Source: Betaproteobacteria bacterium (lineage in GTDB: Bacteria; Pseudomonadota; Gammaproteobacteria; Burkholderiales; JAEUOS01). From it: 64,000 bases of DNA. A program made the translations under genes and the position numbers. The stretch spans positions 167,006-231,005 of the forward strand of contig JAQGMJ010000045.1 in assembly GCA_028292405.1 (NCBI GenBank), in the 5' to 3' direction. Positions 9,170 through 17,551 of the stretch are shown one piece after another (the stretch's first letter is position 1; every line of letters starts with the position of its first letter). The notes beneath the pieces were generated by a model. The model saw only the letters and a list, made by a program, of their open reading frames with translations. It made no database searches and was not told where the DNA came from.

Positions 9170-9583
9170 ATGGCCCTGCCCCAGCGCACGTTTTTCATTC
9201 CTGATAGCGAGATCGAGCTCACGGCGGTGCGCTCGCAGGGCGCGGGCGGACAGAACGTCAACAAGGTGGCGAGCGCGATTCATTTGCGCTACGACATTCT
9301 CGCCTCTTCGCTTTCCCCCGCGCACAAGCAGCGCCTGCTGGCGCTGAACGACTCGCGCATCACCAGTGAAGGGGTGCTGGTGATCAAGTCGCAGGAGCAC
9401 CGAAGCCAGGAGATGAATCGCGCCGAGGCAATGACGCGCCTGCAGGAGTTGCTGCAGGGCACGGCGAAGGCACCGCGCAAGCGTTATGCGACCAAACCCT
9501 CCAAAAGCGCGAAAAGAAAGCGCGTGGACAGCAAGGTGCTGCGGGGGAAGACCAAGGCGTTGCGGGGGCGGGTGACGGACTAA
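9170..9583 (+). CDS. arfB: Alternative ribosome-rescue factor ArfB (YaeJ/ICT1 family)
   Basis: 137 aa peptidyl-tRNA hydrolase that frees ribosomes stalled on mRNAs without a stop codon. The catalytic GGQ is at 26-28 in RSQGAGGQNVNK, and the lysine/arginine-rich C-terminal tail (from about 105, with KRYATKPSKSAKRKR) is the part that enters the empty mRNA channel. There is no codon-recognition domain, so it is not RF1 or RF2. ATG 9170 gives the normal N-terminus; the frame is open further upstream but overlaps the preceding gene without similarity. Confidence 0.9.
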   Translation: MALPQRTFFIPDSEIELTAVRSQGAGGQNVNKVASAIHLRYDILASSLSPAHKQRLLALNDSRITSEGVLVIKSQEHRSQEMNRAEAMTRLQELLQGTAKAPRKRYATKPSKSAKRKRVDSKVLRGKTKALRGRVTD

Positions 9584-9766
9584 GCACGTCCGGGTTCGGC
9601 GCCCGGGCATGGCACGCACCCTGCCCTAAGGGCCTTCCTTCGGGGCGCCGACAGGCTCAGGGCGAACGGGGGTGGGATGCGAGACGGATGGAGGCACCAT
9701 GCAGGTGCCCCGCCCATCATCGCGCCGCCCGCTGCCCCGCCCGTGCCGCCGATAGTTCAGGGCTGC
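9584..9766. other. Intergenic region with a dispersed-repeat-like segment
   Basis: 183 bases between arfB and the convergent di-iron protein gene. It contains GCCCT-A-AGGGC at 9623-9633 and, at 9650-9669, a sequence beginning GACAGGCTCAGGGCGAAC. That resembles a repeat commonly scattered between genes in beta- and gammaproteobacteria; this recognition is from memory, not a search. No gene seen. Confidence 0.35.
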
Positions 9767-10672
9767 TTAGTGGACGTTGTCCAGTTCCGGGATCACCGGG
9801 ATTTCGACGCCGTACTGGCCGACGTCTTCGCGGATCTTGTTCACGCCCTTGCGGATGATGTCCATTTCTTCGTCCGGGTGCGTGGCGCCGAGGCCGTGGC
9901 TGGAAGCCAGTTCGCGGTTTTTCGCCGAGCGGGCGCGCTCGTCAGGCGGCAGGTTGACCACGGCGTAGACGCCGTTGAGCAGGCTGCCGCGCAGCTTTTT
10001 CGCGACCTTGATGCCGATGTTCTTCTTCTCATCGGCGGGCAGCTCGTTGAAAAAGCGCCGCATAATGATGCGGCCGAACTGGATGTGGCGCGCTTCGTCG
10101 CGCAGCACCAGGCGGCAGGCTTCCTTGATCGAGGTGTAGCGGGCGTTTTCGTAGCGCGCCTGCAGCAGTTCGCCGGAGAGCTGCTCGAACAGGGTGTTGA
10201 CGGAGAGGCCGGCGAAAAAGCTCATCGACTTTTCATCGGCCTCGTTGTGGAACTTGGGGATGATGTCCTTGAAGTAGTCGGCGCGCGGCGTGGGCTGGTA
10301 GCCGCCCAGGCCGTCGGCAATGCGAAAACTGACTTCGTGATGGCGCAGTTCTTCGGCGATGAAGTTGGTGATGTGCTGCTTGATCTCGAAGGGCTGGTGC
10401 TGGTAGATGGCGTCGCGCAGGCGCTCGGCGCCATAGGGGGTGGCGCCGTGTTCCATCCAGGCGCGCAGGCTCCACCATTCGGCGCCGGCGGCGCGCACTT
10501 CGGGGGAGAGGTCGGCATTGACCAGGTCGGAATAGTCGATCGCGGTGACCGGGTCCCAGGCCAGTTCGCGCGCCTGGGTGCACAGGCGCCAGACTTCCGG
10601 GTACTCGACCGTGCTTACGACGGGATAGGGGTTGGGGACGGCGGCGACTTCTTCGAGCAGGGAGGGTTGCAT
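9767..10672 (-). CDS. Ferritin-like di-iron protein (oxygenase-like)
   Basis: 301-aa, all-helical soluble protein. Two di-iron ligand signatures are visible: EELRHHE (Glu108...His111/112) and RDEARHIQFG (Glu193...His196), with further candidate carboxylates at Glu74 and Glu163. This matches ferritin-like di-iron oxygenases of the AurF / R2-like group rather than iron-storage ferritin. The N-terminus EYPEVWRLCTQARELAWDP is also helix-rich. The actual reaction is unknown. It is divergent from a short LysR-like fragment and the Bug/TctC gene; GAGG about 9 bases before the ATG supports the start. Confidence 0.65.
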   Translation of the reverse strand: MQPSLLEEVAAVPNPYPVVSTVEYPEVWRLCTQARELAWDPVTAIDYSDLVNADLSPEVRAAGAEWWSLRAWMEHGATPYGAERLRDAIYQHQPFEIKQHITNFIAEELRHHEVSFRIADGLGGYQPTPRADYFKDIIPKFHNEADEKSMSFFAGLSVNTLFEQLSGELLQARYENARYTSIKEACRLVLRDEARHIQFGRIIMRRFFNELPADEKKNIGIKVAKKLRGSLLNGVYAVVNLPPDERARSAKNRELASSHGLGATHPDEEMDIIRKGVNKIREDVGQYGVEIPVIPELDNVH

Positions 10673-10745
10673 GGTGCGGGCCTCGGGAGGGACGGAGCGG
10701 ACGCTGTGCGCGGATTCGCGCGGGCGCTCCTGATGGACAGATTCT

Positions 10746-10790
10746 ATGATAGAACTGCGTCAGTTGCGCCGTTTCATGGCGATGGCCGAT
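10746..10790 (+). pseudogene. Remnant of a LysR-type regulator N-terminus
   Basis: The frame starting at ATG 10746 reads MIELRQLRRFMAMAD, which closely matches the first residues of LysR-type regulators (M-ELRQLRYFVAVAE). It then loses all similarity (QPLPEYQHA) and runs antisense-like through the next gene in another frame. It ends just where the Bug/TctC gene begins at 10813. The simplest reading is a deletion that fused the first 15 codons of a LysR gene to the binding-protein gene, but a 15-residue match could be chance. Confidence 0.4.
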
Positions 10791-10812
10791 CAGCCTTTAC
10801 CGGAGTACCAGC

Positions 10813-11781
10813 ATGCAGTCGATTTCCTTGCGCCGCGCGGCACTGGCGATGGTGTTGTCCCTGGCGGCGGGCACGAGCCTGGCGCAGACCTACCCGACAC
10901 GCCCCGTCACCCTGGTGGTGCCCTATCCCGCCGGCGGCTCGGCGGACATCCTGGCGCGCCTGGTGGGGCAAAAGCTGTCGGTGAAACTGGGCCAGACGGT
11001 GGTGGTGGAAAACAAGGGCGGCGCCGGCACGGCGATCGGCGCGCGCGCGGTGGCGGAGTCGGCCGCCGATGGCTATACGCTGCTGATAGGCACGGTGAGC
11101 TCGCAGGCGATCAACCCGGCGATGGCCAAGGTGGGCTATGACCCGGTGAAGGATTTCACCCCTGTCGCGCCGCTGGCTTCGATTCCGTTCGTGCTGGTGG
11201 CCAATCCGGCTTCTCCCTATCGCTCGCTGGCCGACGTGATCGCGGCAGCGAAGGCGAACCCCGGCGGCATCGGCTACGCCTCGGCCGGGCCGGGCACTTC
11301 CAATCACCTGGCGGGCGAGATGCTGGCGATGGCCGCGCATGTGAAGCTGCTGCATGTGCCGTATCGCGGCAGCGCGCCTGCGCTGGCCGACGTGCTGGCC
11401 AACCAGGTGCCGCTGATGTTCGACCTGCTGACCACTTCGCTGCCGCACATCCGCAGCGGCAAGCTGCGGCCGCTGGGCATGACCAGCGCGAAGCGCAGCA
11501 CGCTCCTGCCGGAGGTGCCGACGCTGGCGGAGAGCGGCCTGCCCGGCTTTGAGGTCAGCGCGTGGTTCGGGCTGTTCGCGCCGGCGGCGGTGCCCGCGCC
11601 CATCGTCACCCAGCTCAATGCGGCGGCCAATGCGGTGCAGCGCACGGCGGAGATGGAAAAGGCGCTGCGCGAGATGGGCATGGACCCGGACCAGCGCGGC
11701 CGCCAGGAGTACATCGCCTATGTGAAGGACGAGAGCGTCAAGTACGGCGGCGTGGTGAAGGCCGCGGGTTTAACGCCCTAG
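10813..11781 (+). CDS. Tripartite tricarboxylate-type periplasmic binding protein (Bug/TctC family)
   Basis: 322-aa extracytoplasmic solute receptor. An N-terminal signal peptide (RRAALAMVLSLAAGTSLAQ, cleavage near residue 25) precedes YPTRPVTLVVPYPAGGSADI, the family's opening motif. Other family marks are KLGQTVVVENKGGAGTAIGA, VPYRGSAPALADVLANQVP and GLPGFEVSAWFGLFAP. Family members bind carboxylates or other small organic acids and pass them to TctAB, but many are orphans; no TctA/TctB gene is near, so this one is an orphan too. GGAG about 8 bases upstream supports the start. The TAG stop lies inside a 12-bp tandem repeat (11772-11807). Confidence 0.92.
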   Translation: MQSISLRRAALAMVLSLAAGTSLAQTYPTRPVTLVVPYPAGGSADILARLVGQKLSVKLGQTVVVENKGGAGTAIGARAVAESAADGYTLLIGTVSSQAINPAMAKVGYDPVKDFTPVAPLASIPFVLVANPASPYRSLADVIAAAKANPGGIGYASAGPGTSNHLAGEMLAMAAHVKLLHVPYRGSAPALADVLANQVPLMFDLLTTSLPHIRSGKLRPLGMTSAKRSTLLPEVPTLAESGLPGFEVSAWFGLFAPAAVPAPIVTQLNAAANAVQRTAEMEKALREMGMDPDQRGRQEYIAYVKDESVKYGGVVKAAGLTP

Positions 11782-11807
11782 GTGACGCCCTAGGCGACGC
11801 CCTAGGC
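11772..11807. repeat. Three 12-bp tandem repeats spanning the TctC-like stop codon
   Basis: AACGCCCTAGGT, GACGCCCTAGGC, GACGCCCTAGGC in direct succession. The first copy supplies the TAG stop at 11779-11781; each copy carries the palindrome CCTAGG. It looks like a local duplication of the gene's end. Confidence 0.85.
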
Positions 11808-11821
11808 GATCCGCCGCGCCT

Positions 11822-12754
11822 TCAGCGTGCGGCGAAGGCGGCGGCGCAAAAGTCGAGAATCTCTTCGCCGACGAATTCCTCTTCGGTGTTGAAGTGGGCC
11901 ATCAGCGACATGTGGTTGTGGTCGGCGACGCTCAGGAAACGCGGTGCGACGCGGCGCGCCATCGCCATGCGGTAGGCAAACTCCAGGCTGTAGAGATCGA
12001 TCAGCGGGTTTTCGTACTGCGCGCAGATGATGAACATCGGCAGCTTCGAAGCGGCGGCGTGCGTCACTGGTGAGCGCGCTTCGTATTGCGATTCGTCTTC
12101 GCCGAAATAGGCCTTGACGCCGGCGGCGTTGGGGTTCTCGGCGCCGGCATCGGCGCGCAAGCGCGAGGACATCAGTACCAGGCAGGCGATGTGCTCGCCG
12201 AATTTTCCAGGTTGCGGATCGAAGGCGTAGGTGGCGGCGTGGGTGCCGCCGGCGGAGTGGCCGATCAGGCAGACGCGCTTCGGGTCACCGCCGTATGCGG
12301 CTATCGACCGGTGTACCCAGGCGCAGGCGTCGCCGACGTCGCGCCCGCCTTCCGGATAGGGCGCTTCGGGCGGCTGGCGGTATTCGACGTTGACGCCGAC
12401 ATAGCCGCGCCGGGCAAACCAGGTGAGGACGTTTCCGTACATCTCGGCGTTGATGTTCTTGTCGCCGCGGACGAAGGCGCCGCCGTGGACGAAGACCACC
12501 ACCGGCGCGTTTTGCGCGCCGGCGGGACGGTAGACGTCAAGCGTGCAGCGCGCATGCGGGCCGTAGGCGATGTCGCGCGTGACCTCGACGCCCGCCTTCG
12601 GCGCGGCGGCCAGGTGCGGCAGGTAGGTTTCCTTGGTGCGGTCGCTGGCGTCGCGGATGTTGGATTGCCAGCGCGGACCGAGGTCGCGCAAAAAGCGGGT
12701 GAGGGATTCGGGACGGGCGCCGGCGGCGCGGCGCGGGGTGAGCGGATTTTCCAT
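11822..12754 (-). CDS. Alpha/beta hydrolase, carboxylesterase-like
   Basis: 310-aa cytoplasmic serine hydrolase. The oxyanion-hole motif VHGGAF precedes the nucleophile elbow GHSAGG (Ser167). The likely remaining triad members are Asp in ENPLIDLYSLEF and His in ADHNHMSL near the C-terminus, in the expected order. The arrangement with a Tyr-rich NVEYRQPPEAPYPEG segment is typical of the hormone-sensitive-lipase / BD-FAE type esterases on short acyl esters. No signal peptide. It converges on the TctC-like gene, with a tandem repeat between the two stops. Substrate unknown. Confidence 0.85.
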   Translation of the reverse strand: MENPLTPRRAAGARPESLTRFLRDLGPRWQSNIRDASDRTKETYLPHLAAAPKAGVEVTRDIAYGPHARCTLDVYRPAGAQNAPVVVFVHGGAFVRGDKNINAEMYGNVLTWFARRGYVGVNVEYRQPPEAPYPEGGRDVGDACAWVHRSIAAYGGDPKRVCLIGHSAGGTHAATYAFDPQPGKFGEHIACLVLMSSRLRADAGAENPNAAGVKAYFGEDESQYEARSPVTHAAASKLPMFIICAQYENPLIDLYSLEFAYRMAMARRVAPRFLSVADHNHMSLMAHFNTEEEFVGEEILDFCAAAFAAR

Positions 12755-12833
12755 GGAGCCGATGTTAAGCAGAACGGCGCGGCGATTCCAATATTATTTG
12801 CCGCGCCCTTGATGCGTTTTTCGAATCAAGCGG

Positions 12834-12964
12834 CCTGGCCGCCAAAGCGCGGCTCGCCATGCCACTACGCTAGCGGAAAAAACGCGGCTCGCCGTGCCAC
12901 GACCTGGCCGCCAAAGCGCGGCTCGCCGTGCCACGACCTAGCCGCCAAAGCGCGGCTCGGGGAC
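12834..12964. repeat. Four tandem copies of a ~34-bp unit at the 3' end of the SMP-30 gene
   Basis: Copies at about 12834-12869, 12870-12902, 12903-12936 and 12937-12964 share the core GCCAAAGCGCGGCTCG and, in three of them, CCxTGCCAC. The last copy is the end of the SMP-30 coding sequence, including its stop (12938-12940). The second copy is diverged. The unit is not a multiple of 3. The repeats look like duplications of the gene's 3' end into the downstream spacer. Confidence 0.8.
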
Positions 12965-13852
12965 TCCCTGGATGCCCAGCCCGGAAATGCGGAACAGCGC
13001 GCCGGCGAGGAACTGCGGCTTGACTTCCTTGGCGAACAGTTCGTGCACCGCCGGGTGCTTTACGCGGGCCATCGAGGTGACGTAGATCTCGTCGAGCTTG
13101 TCGCCGCCGAACATCACGCTGGTGATGTTGCGCACCGGCATGCCGATGCGCCGCTCGACACTGCCGTCCGGCGCGTAGCGCACCAGGTCGCCGCTGATGA
13201 GCGAAGCGTTCCACAGGCAGCCTTCGGCATCCACTGTCGAGCCGTCGGCGACGCCGGGGTCGTTTTTCATGTCGACGAAAATGCGCTTGTTGGAGAGCAG
13301 CCCCGTCTCAATGTCGTAGTCGTAGGACCAGTATTCCTTCTGGAAGGTGTCGGTGAAGTAGAAGGTCTTGTCGTCCGGGCTCCAGCAGGGGCCGTTGGAG
13401 CAGATGATGCCTTCATCGACCTTGGTGACCGTGAGGTCGGGGTCGAGGCGCCAGATGGCGCAGTTCTTCAGCTCTTCCTTGTCGTCCATGCCGCCGGCGA
13501 AAAAGCGGCCGCGGCGATCCACCTTGCCGTCGTTCAAGCGGGTGCGCGGGTTTTCGGCGTCGATCAGGGTGATGAGGTCGAGCTTCTCTTTGTCGTAGTC
13601 GTAGAAGTAGAAGCCGTCGTCCAGCGCCATTACCGCGCCGCCGTTCTTGCGCAGCGCCAGGGCGCCGATGTCGCGGTCCAGGCTCCAGTGCTCGACCTTG
13701 CCGCTCTTCGGGTCGAGGCGCCACAGCGAGGGCTTGCCGACGCGGCGGCCGGTCCCGTCGACCCAGTAGAGCCGGCCTTCCTCGACGTCCCACACCGGGC
13801 CTTCGCCGAGGTGGTTGCCCGCTTCGACCACGCATTCGATCTTGATGCTCAT
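12938..13852 (-). CDS. SMP-30/gluconolactonase/LRE family protein
   Basis: 304-aa six-bladed beta-propeller lactonase-like protein. Metal ligands expected in this family are present: Glu17 in LGEGPVW, Asn in ICSNGPCWSPD, and Asp in GVADGSTVDAEG. The repeated W/Y-x-x-D segments (LYWVDGTGRR, FYFTDTFQKEYW) mark the blades. Members hydrolyse sugar lactones or other lactones; substrate here is not known. Start at ATG 13852 (MSIKIECVV) is supported by GGGAGA about 7 bases upstream; a longer frame upstream lacks family similarity. Its 3' end is duplicated downstream as a tandem repeat. Confidence 0.88.
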   Translation of the reverse strand: MSIKIECVVEAGNHLGEGPVWDVEEGRLYWVDGTGRRVGKPSLWRLDPKSGKVEHWSLDRDIGALALRKNGGAVMALDDGFYFYDYDKEKLDLITLIDAENPRTRLNDGKVDRRGRFFAGGMDDKEELKNCAIWRLDPDLTVTKVDEGIICSNGPCWSPDDKTFYFTDTFQKEYWSYDYDIETGLLSNKRIFVDMKNDPGVADGSTVDAEGCLWNASLISGDLVRYAPDGSVERRIGMPVRNITSVMFGGDKLDEIYVTSMARVKHPAVHELFAKEVKPQFLAGALFRISGLGIQGVPEPRFGG

Positions 13853-13982
13853 TGCTTGTCTCCCGCGCTGAAGCGCTGTTGTCTGTGCGGGCGCGAAGCC
13901 CGTTGCAGCGGGCATTAGAGCATTACGGGGGCGCGGCTCCAAGGGGCTACGGCGCCATAGTGCCCATTACCCGTTTCGCCCC

Positions 13983-14483
13983 TCAGGGCGCGGCGGCCTT
14001 GATGCGCATCAGGGTGCGCTGCAGGATCTTGGCGTCGCTGCTGGCGCGGTGACGGGTAAGCTTGAGTTCGGTGATCACTTCGGCCTTGACGGCGGCCCAG
14101 CGTCCGGCTTCGCTATCGTCGAGCAGCTTGCGCAGGCTGTCGAGCTGGAAGTGCATCGGCAGCTCGGCGGCGTCGAACAGGCGCGCCAGCCAGGGGTAGT
14201 CGTTGCCCCAGGCGTCGGAAAACAGGGTGAGGCCGGCGGCGATACGGTTGAGCTCGCCGGCCACGTGTTCCAGCGGCTTGCCGTGGGTGGCGAGGATGGG
14301 CCGGGTGATGCCGTGCACGCGCTCGGCGCCCTCGTCCCAGGCGATGGCGTCGTTTTTGGTCCAGTCCGCCGGCGGGCTGATCAGCGAGCAGTACATGCTG
14401 CCTTCGCTGGTGATCAGGCCGACTTCGATGGGATAGCCGCGCGTGCCCAGGCTGGAGGCCTCGACGTCGATGAAGGCCGGCAC
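13983..14483 (-). CDS. DnaQ-like DEDDh 3'-5' exonuclease
   Basis: About 166 aa. The exonuclease I motif reads FIDVEAS (Asp-x-Glu); the motif II region holds candidate Asp residues in TLFSDAWGNDYPWL, and motif III is present as HRASSDA (His...Asp), the DEDDh signature. Related proteins act on single-stranded DNA or RNA; which one cannot be told. The best start is GTG at 14481-14483, just before PAFIDVEA, with AGGG about 9 bases upstream. An ATG at 14582 in the same frame adds 33 arginine/alanine-rich residues that look non-native. It stands alone between the SMP-30 gene and the partner-switch genes. Confidence 0.75.
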   Translation of the reverse strand: MPAFIDVEASSLGTRGYPIEVGLITSEGSMYCSLISPPADWTKNDAIAWDEGAERVHGITRPILATHGKPLEHVAGELNRIAAGLTLFSDAWGNDYPWLARLFDAAELPMHFQLDSLRKLLDDSEAGRWAAVKAEVITELKLTRHRASSDAKILQRTLMRIKAAAP

Positions 14484-14694
14484 CTGGATTTCCCTGCGGG
14501 ACAAGACGGCTGTCACGAGCCGCCCTGGCCAGGCAGCGGCCGTCGCCCGCCGGGCAGACTGCCGGCAGCGCCCGCCCTGCATGCCGCAACCCTACCCTCG
14601 TCCATCCACATTTGTGTCCCCCTGCCCGGCCAGCTTGATTCAGCCCGGATTGTGCATGATTCCCGCACCGGACGGCGGGGGTCACGCGGCTCAT

Positions 14695-16047
14695 TTATTC
14701 GGCTTCAGCCCCGCAGGCCGAAGCTCGCAACGTCCATGCCACCGTAGCGCCAGGGAACGGCAGCACGGAAGGCAGCAGTCCGGGGCGTGGATTCATGTCT
14801 CCCGCGCCTGCCGGCGTTTCGCCCACGGGCGGAGCCAGGCACGCACGCGCCTGGCGCAATTCGGCGCCGCAATCGAGCAGCACGAGAGTGACATCGTCGC
14901 CGGCGGCGCGGCCGGCGAGATGTTCGACGATGGCGAACTTGAGTGCCTCCAGGCGCACCCCGGGCGGCGCCTTGGCCAGGGCCTGCAGCAGCGCGGCCTC
15001 GCCGAAGGCCAGGCCCTGCTCGTCCTGCGCCTCGATGGCGCCGTCGGAAAACAGCACCAGTTCGCCTCCGGCGTGCAGGACTCGCGCATCGGGCTGCGGA
15101 TCGAGTTCGTCGGAGTCGACCACCCCGAGCGGCAGGTGGCTGCTGGTCCAGGCTTCGGTCACCTCGCCGGCGGCGCCGATCATGAAGGCGGCGGGATTGC
15201 CGCCGTTCCATACCTCGACCACCCCGGCGGCGGCGTCGAGGTTGACCAGGGTGGCGGCGACGAAACGGTGCGAGGGCAGGTCGCGGCGGATGGTATGGTT
15301 AAGCTCGACCACCATGGCCGGCAGGCTGAAGCCTTTTTGCGCCATCGACTGAAAGGCGCGGCAGACCGGCAGCACGTTGAGCGCCGCCGACAAGCCGTGA
15401 CCGACACCGTCGGCCAGCAGGACCTTCAGGCTGCCGTCGGGCGAGCGTTCCGCCACCGTGGCGTCGCCGCTAAATTTGAAGGCGGGAGCGATCCAGGAGC
15501 GGATCCTGCCGGAATGGTAGGCCTGGGTGCGCAGCAGGCGATCCATGATGGCGCGCGCGCTTTTGATCTCGTCCTCGGTGAGTTCGAAATAGTCTTCCAG
15601 GTATTGGCGGCGCCGCACGAACTGGCGTTGCCGCGACATGTAGCGCGTGAGTTGCGCCACGCGGGCTTCGAGCAGGCGCAGGTTCAGCGGGCGCGCCAGG
15701 AAAACATCGGCGCCGCGCTCCAGGGCCAGCGCTTCCTCGGTAGCCGGCGCACCGGCGCGGCCGAGGCACCAGATCGGGATCCAGCGCGGATCTTCCATCA
15801 GGCGCAAGGCCTCGACGGCCTGGTAGCCGCCGCTGCTTTCGCATTGCAGGTCGATCACCGCCACATCGGGCCGGTGTTCGGAGAACAGCGCGGGCACCAT
15901 GGCGCCGCCGATGCAGCCGGCGGCCGCGCCGAGCAACTCGTGGCCGCGCTCGCCGAAAATGCGCCGCACCACGCCGAGTTGGGCATTGTCGTCGCCGACG
16001 ATCAGTACCCTCAGGCGCGGCATCGCGGCGGGCGTGGGCCCTTGCAT
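14695..16047 (-). CDS. Receiver-PP2C (SpoIIE-type) phosphatase, RsbU/HsbR-like
   Basis: 450-aa cytoplasmic response regulator with a Ser/Thr phosphatase output. Residues about 10-130 form a receiver (LRVLIVGDDN, phosphoacceptor Asp in VAVIDLQ) with Arg replacing the usual Lys in FLARPLN. Residues about 190-400 form an SpoIIE-type PP2C domain with the metal-binding FSGDAT, LLADGVGHG, FSDGAIEAQDEQG and GDDVTLVLL motifs intact. Enzymes of this kind dephosphorylate a STAS-domain antagonist, and the STAS gene lies 10 bases upstream in the same operon. Unlike Pseudomonas HsbR there is no C-terminal HATPase domain. AGGGA overlapping the STAS stop supports the ATG at 16047. Confidence 0.88.
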   Translation of the reverse strand: MQGPTPAAMPRLRVLIVGDDNAQLGVVRRIFGERGHELLGAAAGCIGGAMVPALFSEHRPDVAVIDLQCESSGGYQAVEALRLMEDPRWIPIWCLGRAGAPATEEALALERGADVFLARPLNLRLLEARVAQLTRYMSRQRQFVRRRQYLEDYFELTEDEIKSARAIMDRLLRTQAYHSGRIRSWIAPAFKFSGDATVAERSPDGSLKVLLADGVGHGLSAALNVLPVCRAFQSMAQKGFSLPAMVVELNHTIRRDLPSHRFVAATLVNLDAAAGVVEVWNGGNPAAFMIGAAGEVTEAWTSSHLPLGVVDSDELDPQPDARVLHAGGELVLFSDGAIEAQDEQGLAFGEAALLQALAKAPPGVRLEALKFAIVEHLAGRAAGDDVTLVLLDCGAELRQARACLAPPVGETPAGAGDMNPRPGLLPSVLPFPGATVAWTLRASACGAEAE

Positions 16048-16057
16048 GGCATGTCCC

Positions 16058-16363
16058 TTACTGCAGGATGAACAGCTTGTCGAAGTTCGCCACTCTCAAT
16101 ACGTCGCGCACCGCGCCTCCGCAGTTGACCAGGCTGACCGAACGCGAAGCCGCCTTGCACTTGTCGCGCAGCAACAGCAGCATGCCCAGGGCCGAGCTGT
16201 CCAGGTAGTCCACGCCCTGCATGTCGAGCACCATCTCGCCGGTGCCGCCGGCGGAAAAGGCCGTCTCGCATGCCTGCTTGAAGCTGCGGTGCGAGGTGTA
16301 ATCGAACCGGCCGCGCAATTCCAGGCGAGCCTGGCCGTCGACTTGGCGCACATGTACGTCCAT
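16058..16363 (-). CDS. STAS-domain anti-sigma factor antagonist (HsbA/RsbV-like)
   Basis: 101 aa, single STAS domain. The phosphorylation motif is LDSSALGMLLLL with Ser56/Ser57; the Ala after the serines and the following LLLLRDK match the HsbA type seen beside chemotaxis and flagellar genes. The unphosphorylated form would bind a partner such as an anti-sigma factor or a diguanylate cyclase; an RsbW-like kinase would phosphorylate it and the downstream PP2C protein would reverse this. Gene order is cheR-cheB-STAS-PP2C on one strand with gaps of 28, 44 and 10 bases, so one operon is likely. Confidence 0.9.
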   Translation of the reverse strand: MDVHVRQVDGQARLELRGRFDYTSHRSFKQACETAFSAGGTGEMVLDMQGVDYLDSSALGMLLLLRDKCKAASRSVSLVNCGGAVRDVLRVANFDKLFILQ

Positions 16364-16407
16364 TTGCCACTCCCGATAAAAACAATCCTGTCCTGCCGGT
16401 GCCGCCT

Positions 16408-17523
16408 TCAGGCGGAAAGCCGTGCGGCCCGCGGCCCGCTTTTCATCAACTGCCCGACCACCCGCCCGGCGATCTCGTCGAGCGGCGCCACTTCATGCGC
16501 CGCGCCGGCGGCGATCGCTTCGCGCGGCATGCCGAACACCACCGAGCTCGCTTCGTCCTGGACGATGTTGTAGGAACCGGCGTCGCGCATGTCGCGCATT
16601 GCCTGGGCGCCGTCCTTGCCCATTCCCGTCAGCATCACCCCGACCACCGCGTGCCCCGCCGCCTCGGCGCCGGAATGGAACAACACCTCGACCGAGGGAC
16701 GGTGCCGGTTTACCGCCGGACCATCGGACAAGGCGGTGACATAACCGGTGCCGCTGCGCTTGAGCAGCAGGTGGTGGCTGCCGGGGGCGATGTAGACATG
16801 ACCCGGAAGCACCCGCTCGCCGTCTTCTGCTTCCTTAACGGACAGCTTGCAGTATTTATTGAGCCTGTCGGCGAAACTTTTGGTGAATCCCGCGGGCATG
16901 TGCTGGGCGATCAGGATGGCCGGCACCTCCGCAGGCAGGCCGGAGAGGAGTTCGCGGATCGCCTCGGTGCCGCCGGTGGAGGCGCCGATCAGGATCACCC
17001 TACCGTCGCCAGCCCCGCTGCTCATGCGCGCGGCCGCCAGTTGCGCGATCGGCCGGTTGCCGACGGCGCGCAGCGGCGCGGCGGCGGCAGCAGCCGGCGC
17101 GGGGACAATGCGGCCACGCGGCCGTGCCCGCGCGGCGGCGCGAATCTTATCCGCCATTTCGGCGGCGTACTCGCCCATGCCCTTGTTCATGTCGAGCTTG
17201 GGCTTGGGGATGAAATCGACCGCGCCCAGTTCCAGCGCGCGCATGGTGGCCTCGGCGCCGGCTTCGGTCAGGGTCGAGACCATCACCACCGGCATCGGGT
17301 GCCGCTGCATCAAGCGCTCGAGGAACTGCAGGCCGTCCATCCGCGGCATTTCGATGTCGAGGGTCAGCACCTGCGGCTTGAGCTCGGTAATCATCTGGCC
17401 GGCGATCAGGGCGTCGGCGGCCGTGCCGACCACTTCCATGTCCGGCTGCACGCCGATGATGCGCGCCAGCAGATTGCGCATCAGCGCCGAATCGTCGACT
17501 ACCAGAACCTTGATCTTTTCCAT
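16408..17523 (-). CDS. cheB: Chemotaxis protein-glutamate methylesterase/deamidase CheB
   Basis: 371-aa response regulator that removes methyl groups from chemoreceptors. The N-terminal receiver has VVDDSALMR and phosphoacceptor Asp56 ([12 protein letters not shown]); the Ala-rich linker spans about 145-180; the C-terminal esterase domain has catalytic Ser in GASTGGTEA, His in AQHMPAGF and Asp in GMGKDG. ATG 17523 is the start because the frame upstream runs into cheR. Directly follows cheR; no cheD lies between them, and no receptor, cheA, cheW or cheY is in the window. Confidence 0.96.
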   Translation of the reverse strand: MEKIKVLVVDDSALMRNLLARIIGVQPDMEVVGTAADALIAGQMITELKPQVLTLDIEMPRMDGLQFLERLMQRHPMPVVMVSTLTEAGAEATMRALELGAVDFIPKPKLDMNKGMGEYAAEMADKIRAAARARPRGRIVPAPAAAAAAPLRAVGNRPIAQLAAARMSSGAGDGRVILIGASTGGTEAIRELLSGLPAEVPAILIAQHMPAGFTKSFADRLNKYCKLSVKEAEDGERVLPGHVYIAPGSHHLLLKRSGTGYVTALSDGPAVNRHRPSVEVLFHSGAEAAGHAVVGVMLTGMGKDGAQAMRDMRDAGSYNIVQDEASSVVFGMPREAIAAGAAHEVAPLDEIAGRVVGQLMKSGPRAARLSA

Positions 17524-17551
17524 GTGCGTTTCCGTCGCTGGTGAGTGTGGA

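Noticed and set aside
9610..9624. Sigma-54-like sequence TGGCACGCACCCTGC
   Set aside because: One mismatch from the -24/-12 consensus, but it points into the 3' end of a convergent gene and no plus-strand gene follows for about 1.2 kb.
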